From G016756615 sp035556195 (GTDB lineage: Bacteria > Pseudomonadota > Alphaproteobacteria > Rhizobiales > Rhizobiaceae): DNA of 64,000 nucleotides. Of the stretch, positions 27,469-36,938 are shown piece after piece (within the stretch, counting starts at the first letter, position 1; the number at the start of each line of letters is the position of its first letter). A program made the translations under genes and the position numbers. The DNA lies in assembly GCA_035556195.1 (NCBI GenBank), contig DATMFK010000045.1, positions 248,001 through 312,000 on the forward strand. Reading direction: 5' to 3'. Below the pieces are notes generated by a model. The model saw nothing but the letters and a program-made list of their open reading frames with translations. It was not told where the DNA came from and made no database searches.

Positions 27469-27843
27469 GACTGTTCCCTTTTGTCAGCCTCGCCCTGGCA
27501 CCTCCGTGACTCTAGCAACGGTCCATGCAGCTTTGATGACTGCCGGAACGCCTTGGATTGCCAGAGGGGGTACGCAGAACAACGACAACGAATGATGCCG
27601 ATCGTTGTTGCCGGCTCCTCATTCGTCGAAGCGCATCATAATGCGAAACAAGGCTGCACCGTGGCGCCGGGAAGGCAGGACGGCGATATCCGGTAACCTC
27701 CTTTGGATGTTATAAAAATCGGCCCGTACGCCTTTCGGAGGAGGTGCTTGCCGCAGCGGTAACCATATCGCGCGGCTACGCCTGTATTTTCATGAGCCCA
27801 AGGGGTAATTTGCTACGGGGCGGGTGGCCGATGGAGGATCGGC
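27469..27843. other. Intergenic region, no gene seen
   Basis: A 375-base divergent gap between a hypothetical gene and the HdeD-like gene. A less GC-rich stretch with TTATAAAAAT near 27707-27717 could be part of the promoter for the plus-strand gene. Open frames here have no ribosome site or plausible protein composition. Confidence 0.4.
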
Positions 27844-28470
27844 ATGAGCACGAACAGCACTGTCACTCCCGAAAGGAATCCCGGCGACGAGGCCATGAGC
27901 AGGCTGCTCGCCGAAAACTGGTGGGCGCTCGCCATTCGAGGCGTGGCCGCCATCCTTCTTGGACTGATCGCCATATTCGTACCCGGCGCGGCGATGCTGT
28001 CGCTGGCGCTATTCTTCGCCGCCTACCTGCTGGTGGACGGCGTGTTCGGCATCATCTCGGCCGTCCGCGCCGCCCGCGCCGACCAGCGCTGGGGGCTCCT
28101 GCTCGCCGAGGGCGTCCTCGATATCGTCGTCGGCATCATCGCCTTCCTCTTCCCGGTCAGCGCCGTCTTCGCCTTCGTGCTCCTCACCGCGGCCTGGGCC
28201 TTGATCACCGGGGTCCTGAGGCTGATCTCGGCATACAAGCTGACGCGCGAGCACGGCCGCTGGTGGATGGTGCTCTCCGGCCTCGTGTCCGTCCTGTTCG
28301 GCATCGCGCTCCTGATCGCCCCGCTGATCGGCGCGGTGGTGCTCACCTGGTGGCTCGGAGGCTACGCCGTGGCCTTCGGCGTGTTCATGCTGATCCTCGC
28401 CTTCCGCCTGCGCAGCCGCCACGAGCACACGCGGGAGACCCATGGCGGCGCGCAGCCGCACGGGGCCTGA
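27844..28470 (+). CDS. HdeD-family membrane protein
   Basis: A 208-residue inner-membrane protein with six hydrophobic segments after a polar N-terminus of about 25 residues. The repeated pattern GVAAILLGLIAIFVPG...LALFFAAYLLVDGVFGIISAVRA is typical of the HdeD/DUF308 family, associated with acid resistance in enterics; the biochemical role is not established. GGAGG lies before the ATG. It stands alone, 143 bases ahead of the aldehyde dehydrogenase. Confidence 0.86.
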   Translation: MSTNSTVTPERNPGDEAMSRLLAENWWALAIRGVAAILLGLIAIFVPGAAMLSLALFFAAYLLVDGVFGIISAVRAARADQRWGLLLAEGVLDIVVGIIAFLFPVSAVFAFVLLTAAWALITGVLRLISAYKLTREHGRWWMVLSGLVSVLFGIALLIAPLIGAVVLTWWLGGYAVAFGVFMLILAFRLRSRHEHTRETHGGAQPHGA

Positions 28471-28613
28471 CCGCTCGCGGGATTTCGGGGCGGCGATGCC
28501 GCGCCGCCCTCGCCTGCCCTCGCCGCTTCAGGCCCGTTCCTCGGGCCAGCCCTTGACTTTCCGCCGAAAGCGCGGTGAGCAAGGCGCTACCGGCAAGTGG
28601 CAAGAGGTGAACC

Positions 28614-30125
28614 ATGTCCGTCTTAAGGGAAACGCACGCGATCCTGTCGAAACTCGGCGTCGCGGAAAAAGCCTATGCGAATGGCGGCATGGCTTCGTTC
28701 AGCCCCATCACGGGCGAGCAGATCGGCGCGCTGGCCGTGACCAGCCCGGCCGAAGCTTCGGCCGCGATCGACAAGGCCGACGCAGCGTTCCGCGCGTGGC
28801 GGCTGGTGCCGGCTCCGAAGCGTGGCGAGCTGGTGCGGCTGCTCAGCGAGGAGCTGCGCGCCGCCAAGGAGGATCTCGGCCGGCTGGTGTCGATCGAGGC
28901 CGGCAAGATCCCGTCCGAGGGCTTGGGCGAAGTCCAGGAAATGATCGACATCTGCGATTTCGCGGTCGGCCTGTCCCGCCAGCTCTACGGCCTCACCATC
29001 GCCACCGAGCGTCCCGGCCATCGCATGATGGAGACCTGGCATCCCATCGGCGTGGTCGGCGTCATCTCGGCCTTCAACTTCCCGGTCGCGGTCTGGTCGT
29101 GGAACGCGGCGCTGGCCCTGGTCTGCGGCGACGCCGTCGTCTGGAAGCCTTCGGAGAAGACCCCGCTCACCGCGCTGGCCTGCCAGGCGATCTTCGACAA
29201 GGCCGCGGCCCGTCACGGCGGCGTGCCGGAGGGCTTGAGCCAGGTTCTGATCGGCGACCGCGCCGTCGGCGAAGTGCTCGTCGACCATCCGAAAGTGCCC
29301 GTGGTCTCGGCCACCGGCTCGACCCGCATGGGCCGCGACGTCGGCCCGCGACTTGCCAAGCGCTTCGCCCGCGCCATCCTCGAGCTCGGCGGCAACAATG
29401 CCGGCATCGTCTGCCCCTCGGCGGATCTGGACATGGCGCTGCGCGCCATCGCCTTCGGCGCCATGGGCACGGCCGGCCAGCGCTGCACGACGCTGCGCCG
29501 CCTGTTCGTGCATGAGAGCGTCTACGATACGCTCGTGCCGCGCCTGAAGAAGGCCTATGAGAGCGTTTCGGTCGGCAATCCGCTGGAGACCTCGGCCCTG
29601 GTCGGCCCGCTGATCGACAAGGCTGCCTTCGACAACATGCAGAAGGCGCTGCGGGAAGCCGAGGCCAATGGCGGGAGGATCACCGGCGGCGCCCGCGTCG
29701 AGAATGGGCACGCGAACGCCTATTACGTGAAGCCGGCCCTGGTCGAGATGCCCAGCCAGGTGGCTCCGGTGACGGAGGAGACCTTCGCGCCGATTCTCTA
29801 CGTCATGAAATACGGCGACTTCGACCAGGCCCTTGCCGATCACAATGCCGTGGGTGCCGGCCTCTCCTCGTCGATCTTCACGCTGAACCTGCAGGAAGCG
29901 GAGCGCTTCCTCGGCGCCGACGGCTCGGACTGCGGCATCGCCAACGTCAATATCGGCACCTCCGGCGCGGAGATCGGCGGCGCGTTCGGCGGCGAGAAGG
30001 AGACCGGCGGCGGCCGCGAGAGCGGCTCCGACGCGTGGAAGGCCTACATGCGCCGGGCCACCAATACGGTGAACTATTCCAAGGCGCTGCCGCTGGCTCA
30101 GGGTGTGTCGTTCGATATCGATTGA
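28614..30125 (+). CDS. Aldehyde dehydrogenase, ALDH7 type (piperideine-6-carboxylate/aminoadipate semialdehyde)
   Basis: A 503-residue NAD-dependent aldehyde dehydrogenase. The catalytic Glu is in ELGGNNA and the nucleophilic Cys in GTAGQRCTTLRR; FNFPVAVWSWN and KETGGGRESGSDAWKAYMRR are marks of the ALDH7 (antiquitin/AmaB) group, which oxidises alpha-aminoadipate semialdehyde in lysine breakdown. GAGGTG precedes the ATG. No lysine pathway partner is adjacent, so the physiological substrate is inferred from family resemblance only. A long repeat array follows its stop. Confidence 0.88.
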   Translation: MSVLRETHAILSKLGVAEKAYANGGMASFSPITGEQIGALAVTSPAEASAAIDKADAAFRAWRLVPAPKRGELVRLLSEELRAAKEDLGRLVSIEAGKIPSEGLGEVQEMIDICDFAVGLSRQLYGLTIATERPGHRMMETWHPIGVVGVISAFNFPVAVWSWNAALALVCGDAVVWKPSEKTPLTALACQAIFDKAAARHGGVPEGLSQVLIGDRAVGEVLVDHPKVPVVSATGSTRMGRDVGPRLAKRFARAILELGGNNAGIVCPSADLDMALRAIAFGAMGTAGQRCTTLRRLFVHESVYDTLVPRLKKAYESVSVGNPLETSALVGPLIDKAAFDNMQKALREAEANGGRITGGARVENGHANAYYVKPALVEMPSQVAPVTEETFAPILYVMKYGDFDQALADHNAVGAGLSSSIFTLNLQEAERFLGADGSDCGIANVNIGTSGAEIGGAFGGEKETGGGRESGSDAWKAYMRRATNTVNYSKALPLAQGVSFDID

Positions 30126-30191
30126 GGGGGCGGCGGTTCACGGGCCCGCGCTTCGATTGAAGCGCGGAACCCTGTCATTAGGGTTGACGGA

Positions 30192-30521
30192 GCACCTCAA
30201 CGCAACTCGTCATACTCGGACCCGAGCCGAGCGAAGCGACACGAGGTTGATCCGAGTATCCATTCCGCGCCCTGGCTGCCCGACGCCCTGCGGTGCAGAA
30301 CCTGCGGCTGCCCTCGTGCTCGATCCTTGATCCGGAGCCTGCCGGATTGAAGCGATGCAGCAGTGGAACCATAACGGAATGGATACTCGGATCACCTCGC
30401 TTCGCTCGGGTCCGAGTATGACGAACTGCGTTGAGAGCATGCCCCAACCGTCGACGTTGATGCTGGCATTGCAGTGATGGTTCCATGGTCATGCCAATGG
30501 CAGACGTCGGTGGTGAGCGCA
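30192..30521. repeat. Composite palindromic repeat, locus B unit 1
   Basis: First of three direct units of 330 bases filling the 963-base gap between convergent genes. It consists of two inverted hairpin arms: stem ATACTCGGA (30212-30220)/TCCGAGTAT (30251-30259), then the reverse arm ACGGAATGGATACTCGG...GAGTATGACGA near 30373-30424, with a spacer containing CGGTGCAGAACCTGCGG. Confidence 0.85.
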
Positions 30522-30852
30522 GCACCTCAACGCAACTCGTCATACTCGGACCCGAGCCGAGCGAAGCGACGGCGAGGTTGATCCGAGTATCCATTCCGTG
30601 CCCTGGCGGCCGGACGCCCTGCGGTGCAGAACCTGCGGCTGCCCTCGTGCTCGATCCTTGGTCCCGAGCCTGCCGGATTGAAGCGGTGCAGCAGTGGAAC
30701 CGTAACGGAATGGATACTCGGATCACCTCGCTTCGCTCGGGTCCGAGTCTGACGAATTGCGTTGAGAGGATGCCCCAATCGTCGACGTTGATGCTGGCAT
30801 TGCAGTAATGCTTCCATGGTCATGCCAATGGCAGACGTCCGTGGTTAGCGCA
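30522..30852. repeat. Composite palindromic repeat, locus B unit 2
   Basis: Second unit, 331 bases, a near-identical direct copy of unit 1 with scattered substitutions (for example GCGACGGCGAGG for GCGACACGAGG). It has both hairpin arms and the spacer. Confidence 0.85.
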
Positions 30853-31040
30853 GCACCTCAACGCATCTCGTCATACTCGGACCCGAGCCGAGCGAAGCGA
30901 CGGCGAGGTTGATCCGAGTATCCATTCCGTGCCCTGGCGGCCGGACGCCCTGCGGTGCAGAACCTGCGGCTGCCCTCGTGCTCGATCCTTGATCCCGAGC
31001 CGGTGCCGGATTGAAGCGGTGCGGCAGTGGAACCATAACC
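30853..31040. repeat. Composite palindromic repeat, locus B unit 3, truncated
   Basis: Third unit. It follows units 1 and 2 through the first arm and spacer to about 31040 (GTGGAACCATAAC) and then diverges, lacking the reverse arm. The remaining 48 bases to the iolB stop hold nothing recognisable. Confidence 0.82.
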
Positions 31041-31088
31041 GCGCTGCGACCGTCGCACACTGGCGCTTGATAGAAACCGCCGACCGCC

Positions 31089-31886
31089 TCACCCCCGCAG
31101 CAGCCACTCGTGCTCCCTGGCATTATGAAACTTCCAGGTACGTTTCGGGCCCGCCATGACGTTGAGATAATAGAGATCATAGCCGTGGCAGGCAGCGCAT
31201 GGGTGGTAACCCCGGGGCACCAGCACGACGTCGCCATCCTCCACCGCCATGGCCTCGTCCAGCGAACGGTCGTCGGTATAGACGCGCTGGAAAGCGAAGC
31301 CCTGCGGCGGGTTGAGGCGGTGATAGTAGGTCTCCTCGAGCAGCGATTCCGCGGGCAGATTGTCCTCGTCGTGCTTGTGCGGGGGATAGCTGGAGGTGTG
31401 ACCGCCCGGGGTGATGACCTCCACCACCAGCAGCGCGTCGGCCGGCTCGCCTTCTGGCAATATGTTGGTGACGTAACGCGTGTTGGTGCCCTTGCCGCGG
31501 GTTTCCTGGCCGAGGCTGTCAGGCGCGATCACCCGCGCCGGGAGGCCGCCGCCGAGGCCGGGCGCCGAGCAGACGGCGAGTTCGAGCCCGGTCTCGGCCG
31601 TCACCGACCAGTCCGAGCCCTGCGGCACATAGACCGACCAGGGCTTTCCCTCGAAGGGCGACATGCGGGCGCCGAGCAGGCCGAATTCCTGCCCCGCCGC
31701 CGAGGCCTTGCCCTTGCCGCTGACGAAAACCAGGCACGCCTCGCGGCCGCCTGTCTCGGCCGACACGCTCTCGCCCGGCTTCAGCCGGTGGAGGTCGAAG
31801 CCGACATAGGTCCAGCCGGCGCTTTCCGGCGTCACGCGGGTGACAAGACCGTTGCCCTTCCCAGGCTTCACCAGCAGTCGAGACAT
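31089..31886 (-). CDS. iolB: 5-deoxy-glucuronate isomerase
   Basis: A 265-residue bicupin enzyme that converts 5-deoxy-D-glucuronate to 5-dehydro-2-deoxygluconate in myo-inositol catabolism. Recognised from SSYPPHKHDEDNLPAESLLEETYYHRLNPPQGFAFQRVYTD, which holds the metal-binding His/Glu set, and from the C-terminal VLVPRGYHPCAACHGYDLYYLNVMAGPKRTWKF. AAGGAG precedes the ATG. It is the last gene of the iolC-D-E unit, immediately after a small membrane protein gene, and ends against the repeat array. Confidence 0.95.
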   Translation of the reverse strand: MSRLLVKPGKGNGLVTRVTPESAGWTYVGFDLHRLKPGESVSAETGGREACLVFVSGKGKASAAGQEFGLLGARMSPFEGKPWSVYVPQGSDWSVTAETGLELAVCSAPGLGGGLPARVIAPDSLGQETRGKGTNTRYVTNILPEGEPADALLVVEVITPGGHTSSYPPHKHDEDNLPAESLLEETYYHRLNPPQGFAFQRVYTDDRSLDEAMAVEDGDVVLVPRGYHPCAACHGYDLYYLNVMAGPKRTWKFHNAREHEWLLRG

Positions 31887-31890
31887 CGTC

Positions 31891-32091
31891 CTACTCCTTG
31901 GTCTCCGTGGGCGGATTATAGGTCAGGAGGAACGCCCACACGGCATAGGCGGTGAAGCCTAGCGCGATCATGCCCCACATCGGCGCGTTGGTCGCGAATT
32001 CGAGCGCCGCCCATCCCACGCAGACGAGGACGACAGCGATGCGCCGCCACAGCGGCCGGAAGAATGGATGCTCGTTGTCCCTGGTCACCAA
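31891..32091 (-). CDS. Small two-helix membrane protein in iol operon
   Basis: A 66-residue protein with two hydrophobic segments (IAVVLVCVGWAALEFATNA and MWGMIALGFTAYAVWAFLLTY) after the polar NEHPFFRPLWRR. It starts at TTG 32091 or GTG 32088, with GAGGTGA upstream; no ATG is available. It lies between iolE (13-base gap) and iolB (4-base gap) on the same strand, so it is part of the inositol operon. The PFFRPLWRR start resembles DUF3329-type small proteins from memory. Function is unknown. Confidence 0.72.
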   Translation of the reverse strand: MVTRDNEHPFFRPLWRRIAVVLVCVGWAALEFATNAPMWGMIALGFTAYAVWAFLLTYNPPTETKE

Positions 32092-32103
32092 GTCTCACCT
32101 CGA

Positions 32104-32988
32104 TCAGATCAATCCCGCTTCGGCGAGGAAGCCGGAGAGGTTCTTGTGGCCGAGCTTTGCGTATTTCGACGGCTTGGCCTTTTTCGGGTCCTGCTCGGCC
32201 TCGACGATGACCCAGCCGGAATAGCCTTTCAGCTCCTTCAGCACACGCACATAGTCGATCATGCCGTCGCCGGGGACGGTGTAGACACCGGCAAGGACCG
32301 AGTCCAGGAACGACCAGTCCTCGCGGTTCGACTGCCACATGACGGCTTCGCGGATGTCCTTGCAATGGACATGCGAGATGCGGGCCTTGTAGTGGCGTGC
32401 GAGGCGCGCCGGATCGGCGCCGCCCCAGGTGGCGTGGCCGGTGTCGAGCAGGAGATGCACCGCGTTGCCGGTCATCGCCATGAAACGGTCGATATCGGCC
32501 TCGGACTGCACGGCCGTGCCCATGTGATGGTGATAGACGAGCTGGAGGCCGTAGGTTTCTCCTATCGCTTCGGCGAATTTCGTGTAGCGCTCGCCGAATT
32601 GCTTCCAGGCCTTCTTTGGCAGGATCGGCCGGGCGGAGAGCGGCAGCTTGCGGTTGGAGTGGACCGCATTGGAGGTCTCAGCAGCGATGAAGACCTTCGA
32701 GCCCATTTCCCTGAGCAGCTTTGCGTGCGCCTTGGCGGCCTTGAGCTCGGCGGCCACATTGCGGGTGAGAAGCTCGGTGGAGTACCAGCCGCCGACGAGG
32801 TCGTGGCCGAATTTCTCCAGGATCGGCCGCAGCTCCGCGGCGTTGCGCGGGAATTTGTTGCCCAGTTCCATCCCGGCGAAACCCGCCGCCTTAGCCTCCC
32901 TCAAACAGGTTTCCAGCGGAATATCGCCGCCGATCTCCGGCATGTCGTCGTTCGACCAGCCGATTGGGTTCGCCCCGATGCGGATCAT
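32104..32988 (-). CDS. iolE: myo-Inosose-2 dehydratase
   Basis: A 294-residue xylose-isomerase-like TIM barrel that dehydrates scyllo-inosose to trihydroxycyclohexanedione. The start at 32988 (GAGGGGAACGAA upstream) gives the family N-terminus IRIGANPIGWSNDDMPE; later HHHMGTAVQSEADIDRFM, LLLDTGHATWGG and HVHCKDIRE carry the metal ligands. It acts after inositol dehydrogenase and before IolD, whose gene precedes it by 65 bases. Confidence 0.95.
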   Translation of the reverse strand: MIRIGANPIGWSNDDMPEIGGDIPLETCLREAKAAGFAGMELGNKFPRNAAELRPILEKFGHDLVGGWYSTELLTRNVAAELKAAKAHAKLLREMGSKVFIAAETSNAVHSNRKLPLSARPILPKKAWKQFGERYTKFAEAIGETYGLQLVYHHHMGTAVQSEADIDRFMAMTGNAVHLLLDTGHATWGGADPARLARHYKARISHVHCKDIREAVMWQSNREDWSFLDSVLAGVYTVPGDGMIDYVRVLKELKGYSGWVIVEAEQDPKKAKPSKYAKLGHKNLSGFLAEAGLI

Positions 32989-33053
32989 TTCGTTCCCCTC
33001 TATTGCCGGCGCGGAGGATTTCGCGCGCCGTGAATCCCGCCCAAAACCTGCGA

Positions 33054-34904
33054 CTACTCCCCCACCCTCTGCAGCCTCACCTTCTCCTCGTACTCCCGCC
33101 GCGCCGCCTCGACCTCGCGGCGCGGGCTGACCTCCGGCACGGCGACGTCCCACCAGTGCCCGCCGGCTTCGGTGGCGGCGAGCGGATCGGTCTCGATCAC
33201 CAGCACGGTCGTGCGCGTGTTCGTCTTTGCCCGTTCGAGTGCGGCCTCCAGATCGGCGATCCCCGCCGCTTTCTCCGCGATCGCTCCGAGGCTCGCGGCA
33301 TGGGCGGCGAAGTCGATGTCGGGCAGCATCTCGTGTCGCGCGTCCTTGAATAGATTGTTGAAGCTGGCGCCGCCGGCGCTCATCTGCAGCCTGTTGATGC
33401 AGCCGAAGCCCCTGTTGTCGAGAAGCACGATAGTGAGCTTGAGGCCCAGCATCACGGAGGTCGCGATCTCCGAATTGAGCATCAGGTAGGAGCCGTCGCC
33501 GACCATGACGACGACCTCCTCTTCGGGCTTGGCCATCTTGACGCCCAGCCCGCCGGCGATCTCGTAGCCCATGCAGGAATAGCCGTATTCGGCGTGATAG
33601 GAGCCCGGCTTGCCGGCCTGCCACAGCTTGTGCAACTCGCCCGGCAGCCCGCCGGCGGCATTAAGCAGCGTGACGCCCGACCCCATCACCCGCTGCACCG
33701 CGCCGATCACCTGGGCATCAGAAGGCAGGGCCGCGTTGGTGGCGGCCGTCGCCTTGGCGGCAGCCTGCCGCCATTCTCCCTTGCCCTCTCCGGCGTTCTC
33801 CGTCCAGCTGGCGGGGGCCGACCAGCCCTCCAACGCCTTCTCCAGTTCCTGCAAGCCCTCCCGCGCGTCGGCCACCACGGTCAGCGCCCTGTGCTTGCCG
33901 GCATCGAAAGGCTGCATGTTGAGGCCGATGATCGTCTTGCCGCTGTTCTTGAACAGCGCCCAGGAGCCTGTGGTGAAGTCCTGGAGCCGGGTGCCGACGG
34001 CGAGCACCACATCGGCCTCCTCGGCGAGCCGGTTTGCGGCCGAGGTGCCGGTGACGCCGACCGCTCCCATGTTGAGCGGATGGTCGTCGGGCAGGGAAGA
34101 CTTGCCGCCCTGCGTCTCGCAGACGGGAATGCCGGTCGACTCCGCCAAACGTGCCAAGGCGCCGGAAGCCTCCGCATAGAGCACCCCGCCGCCGGCGATG
34201 ATGAACGGCTTGCGGGCACGGCGCAGGGCTTCGGAGGCAGCCTTCAACTCGCCGAGATCGGGCCGTGGGCGGCGCTGCGTCCATAGCCTCTCCTCGAAAA
34301 AGCTCTCGGGATAGTCGTAGGCTTCCGCCTGCACATCCTGGCAGAGGGCCAGGGTCACCGGTCCGCATTCGGCCGGGTCGGTCAGCACCTGCATGGCGCG
34401 TCCGAGCGCCGGCACGATCTGCTCGGGTCGGGTGATGCGATCGAAATAGCGCGAGACCGGGCGGAAACAATCATTGGCCGACACGGTCCCGTCGCCGAAA
34501 TCTTCCACCTGCTGCAGCACCGGATCCGGGATGCGGTTGGCGAAGACGTCGCCGGGCAGCAGCAGCAGCGGCAGGCGGTTGACATGGGCGACCGCGGCGG
34601 CCGTCACCAGATTGGTCGCGCCCGGGCCTATCGACGTGGTCGCCGCCATCGCGCGACGGCGGAAATGGGCCTTCCCGTAGGCGATCGCCGCATGCGCCAT
34701 CGCCTGCTCGGCATGAGCCCGGAAGGTCGGCAACTCGTCGCGGACCTGATAGAGCGCCTCGCCGAGCGCGGCCACGTTGCCGTGGCCGAAGATCGCCCAG
34801 ACCCCGCCGAAAAAGGGCAGCTTCCCTCCGTCGATCTCGGTCATCTGCCGCGCGAGGTAACGGGTCAGCGCCTGCGCCATGGTCAGGCGGATGGTCTTGG
34901 CCAT
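33054..34904 (-). CDS. iolD: 3D-(3,5/4)-trihydroxycyclohexane-1,2-dione hydrolase
   Basis: A 616-residue thiamine-diphosphate enzyme that opens the inositol-derived ring to 5-deoxy-glucuronate. The family N-terminus IRLTMAQALTRYLARQMTEIDG, the ThDP-binding core GDGSYLMLNSEIATSVMLGLKLTIVLLDNRGFGCINRLQ and the preceding EYGYSCMGYEIAGGLG are present. GGGAGGAAG lies before the ATG at 34904. It sits between iolC (21-base gap) and iolE in one transcription unit. Confidence 0.95.
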   Translation of the reverse strand: MAKTIRLTMAQALTRYLARQMTEIDGGKLPFFGGVWAIFGHGNVAALGEALYQVRDELPTFRAHAEQAMAHAAIAYGKAHFRRRAMAATTSIGPGATNLVTAAAVAHVNRLPLLLLPGDVFANRIPDPVLQQVEDFGDGTVSANDCFRPVSRYFDRITRPEQIVPALGRAMQVLTDPAECGPVTLALCQDVQAEAYDYPESFFEERLWTQRRPRPDLGELKAASEALRRARKPFIIAGGGVLYAEASGALARLAESTGIPVCETQGGKSSLPDDHPLNMGAVGVTGTSAANRLAEEADVVLAVGTRLQDFTTGSWALFKNSGKTIIGLNMQPFDAGKHRALTVVADAREGLQELEKALEGWSAPASWTENAGEGKGEWRQAAAKATAATNAALPSDAQVIGAVQRVMGSGVTLLNAAGGLPGELHKLWQAGKPGSYHAEYGYSCMGYEIAGGLGVKMAKPEEEVVVMVGDGSYLMLNSEIATSVMLGLKLTIVLLDNRGFGCINRLQMSAGGASFNNLFKDARHEMLPDIDFAAHAASLGAIAEKAAGIADLEAALERAKTNTRTTVLVIETDPLAATEAGGHWWDVAVPEVSPRREVEAARREYEEKVRLQRVGE

Positions 34905-34925
34905 GATGTCTTCCTCCCGCGAAAA

Positions 34926-36860
34926 TTATGCCGCGTTGCGGCTGCGCGCGGCAAGCCAGGCTTCGGTCAATTTCTCGAAGCGAGCGGCCATGTCCGCGAT
35001 CGCGGCCTCGTCCGAGATCGCCCCGGACAGCCATCGCTCGGCTGCGTCCATGAAGATCGTTCGCCCGATCGCGAAGCCCTTCACGACGGGTGCGTCGGCC
35101 GTCGCGGAAAAGGCCGCTTCCAGTTCGTCATGCGGCGCCTCGAGCCCGAGCAGAACGACGCCCCGGCAATAGGGATCGTTGGCTGCGATCACGGCCTCGA
35201 TCTTCGCCCAGGCGTCCGCCGAAGCCTGCGGCTCGAGCTTCCACCAATCGGGCTTGATGCCGAGCGCATAGAGCTCTTCCAGTGCGCGCGGCACGGTGTC
35301 GTCCGCGAGCTTTCCGTGCTTTCCCGCAATGATCTCGACGAGCAGTTCACGGCCGACCTTGCGCGCGGCATCATAGAGGCTGCGCAGCTTCTCCTGCTGC
35401 TCGCTCTTCAGAGCGGGCGGGTCGTCCGGATGATAGAAGCACAGGCATTTGATGCAGTGCTCGACCGGCCATTCCACAAGCTGCGAGCCGACGTCCTGCG
35501 AGAACTCGAAGCGCAGCGGGCGCGAGCCCGGCAATTCGACGGGCCGGCCAAGCCAGGAGAAGGGATGCTTGGCGAACTCGAACATCGCCTTGCGGCCAAA
35601 TCGCTCGTCGATCAGCATGCCATAACCGTCGCGACCGGCGGCGACGCGAGCGGCCGCCTTGACGGCCAGAACCTTGAAATCGCCGATGCGTGAGGGAGCC
35701 GCGCCGGCCCTGCGGGCGGCGTCCTCGAGCTGGGCACGGTGATCGACCGCAAGCGCCATCAATGTCGGGATGGCCCGCCGGCGCGTCGTCGCCCAATGAA
35801 TCCGGTTGATCGTCTCGTCCTTGCGCAAGGCGCGGTGCGGGCTGCCGTTGCGGAGGAAGAACTGCAACTCCTCCCAGGTCGGATATTCCGGCGAGCAGAG
35901 CAGGCGCGACACGGCGAAGGCGCCGCAGGCATTGGCCCAGGTGGCCGCCGTCTCCAGGCTCTCGCCGCCCAGCCAGCCGCGCAGCAGGCCGGACATGAAG
36001 GCATCGCCCGCGCCGAGCACGTTGAAGACCTCGATCGGGAACCCCTTGCCGACAACGCCGTCCTCCAGATCGTCGCTGATCGGCCCGTCATAGACGATAC
36101 AGCCCATCGCCCCGCGCTTGAGCACGATGGTCGCCGTCGACAGCGAGCGGATCGTCTTGAGCGCGCCCAACACCTCGTCGGTGCCGGAGGCAATCATGAT
36201 CTCTTCCTCAGTGCCGACGATGAGATCGCAATAGGGCAGCACGGTCTGGAGTTTTCCGGAGACCTTGTCCGACTTCACATAGCGCTCGAAGCCCTCCGCA
36301 TGGCTGGCAAGCCCCCACAGATTGGGCCGGTAGTCGATGTCGAAGACGACCTTGCCGCCGTTCTCCCTGGCGATGCGGATCGCCTTGCGCTGCGCCGCCT
36401 CGCTGTTGTCCCGCGAAAAATGTGTGCCGGTGACGACGACGGCGCGCGCCGAAGCAACGAAGGCCTCGTCCACATCGTCGGGCGAGAGCGCCATGTCGGC
36501 GCAGTCCGAGCGATAGAAGATCATCGGGGAGACGCCCTCGTCCTCGACCGAGAGCAGCACCAGCGCCGTGAGCCGCGCCGGGTCCGTGACGAGGCCGCGG
36601 ACGGATACCCCTTCGCGCTGAAGCTGCTCGCGTATGAAACGGCCCATCTGCTCGTCGCCGACGCGGGTGAGAAGCGCCGAGCGGAGCCCGAGCCGGGCCG
36701 TGCCGATGGCGATGTTGGCAGGGCATCCACCGACCGACTTTGCGAAGGAGCTTATGTCTTCCAGGCGCGAGCCGATCTGCTGACCGTAGAGATCGACCGA
36801 AGCACGGCCGATGGTGATGACGTCAAGCTGCGCCTCTCCGTCGCCTCGAGCTGCCGCCAT
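34926..36860 (-). CDS. iolC: 5-dehydro-2-deoxygluconokinase fused to DUF2090 domain
   Basis: A 644-residue two-domain protein. Residues 1 to about 320 are a PfkB kinase (DVITIGRASVDLYGQQIG start, GGCPANIAIGTARLG, and the signature NVLGAGDAFMSGLLRGWLGG) that phosphorylates 5-dehydro-2-deoxygluconate. From about 330 to the end is a DUF2090 domain (MALAVDHRAQLEDAARRAGA, IDERFGRKAMFEF), aldolase-like by fold in the family; this fusion is usual in rhizobia. GGGAGGAGACC precedes the ATG at 36860; an upstream in-frame ATG at 36929 is rejected. It is the first gene of the catabolic unit, 130 bases after iolR. Confidence 0.93.
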   Translation of the reverse strand: MAAARGDGEAQLDVITIGRASVDLYGQQIGSRLEDISSFAKSVGGCPANIAIGTARLGLRSALLTRVGDEQMGRFIREQLQREGVSVRGLVTDPARLTALVLLSVEDEGVSPMIFYRSDCADMALSPDDVDEAFVASARAVVVTGTHFSRDNSEAAQRKAIRIARENGGKVVFDIDYRPNLWGLASHAEGFERYVKSDKVSGKLQTVLPYCDLIVGTEEEIMIASGTDEVLGALKTIRSLSTATIVLKRGAMGCIVYDGPISDDLEDGVVGKGFPIEVFNVLGAGDAFMSGLLRGWLGGESLETAATWANACGAFAVSRLLCSPEYPTWEELQFFLRNGSPHRALRKDETINRIHWATTRRRAIPTLMALAVDHRAQLEDAARRAGAAPSRIGDFKVLAVKAAARVAAGRDGYGMLIDERFGRKAMFEFAKHPFSWLGRPVELPGSRPLRFEFSQDVGSQLVEWPVEHCIKCLCFYHPDDPPALKSEQQEKLRSLYDAARKVGRELLVEIIAGKHGKLADDTVPRALEELYALGIKPDWWKLEPQASADAWAKIEAVIAANDPYCRGVVLLGLEAPHDELEAAFSATADAPVVKGFAIGRTIFMDAAERWLSGAISDEAAIADMAARFEKLTEAWLAARSRNAA

Positions 36861-36938
36861 GGTCTCCTCCCACGACCGAAGGCGCTCGCGCGCCTTTACC
36901 ACGACCTCCTGCCGCTTTGGCGCATGCATGCAATATTA

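Noticed and set aside
30178..30823. Short open frames inside the 330-base repeat array
   Set aside because: They recur only because the DNA repeats, carry no ribosome sites and their products are unlike proteins.
30192..31040. Possible CRISPR array or insertion sequence in the repeat region
   Set aside because: Units are 330 bases without short unique spacers, and there is no transposase frame or target duplication.
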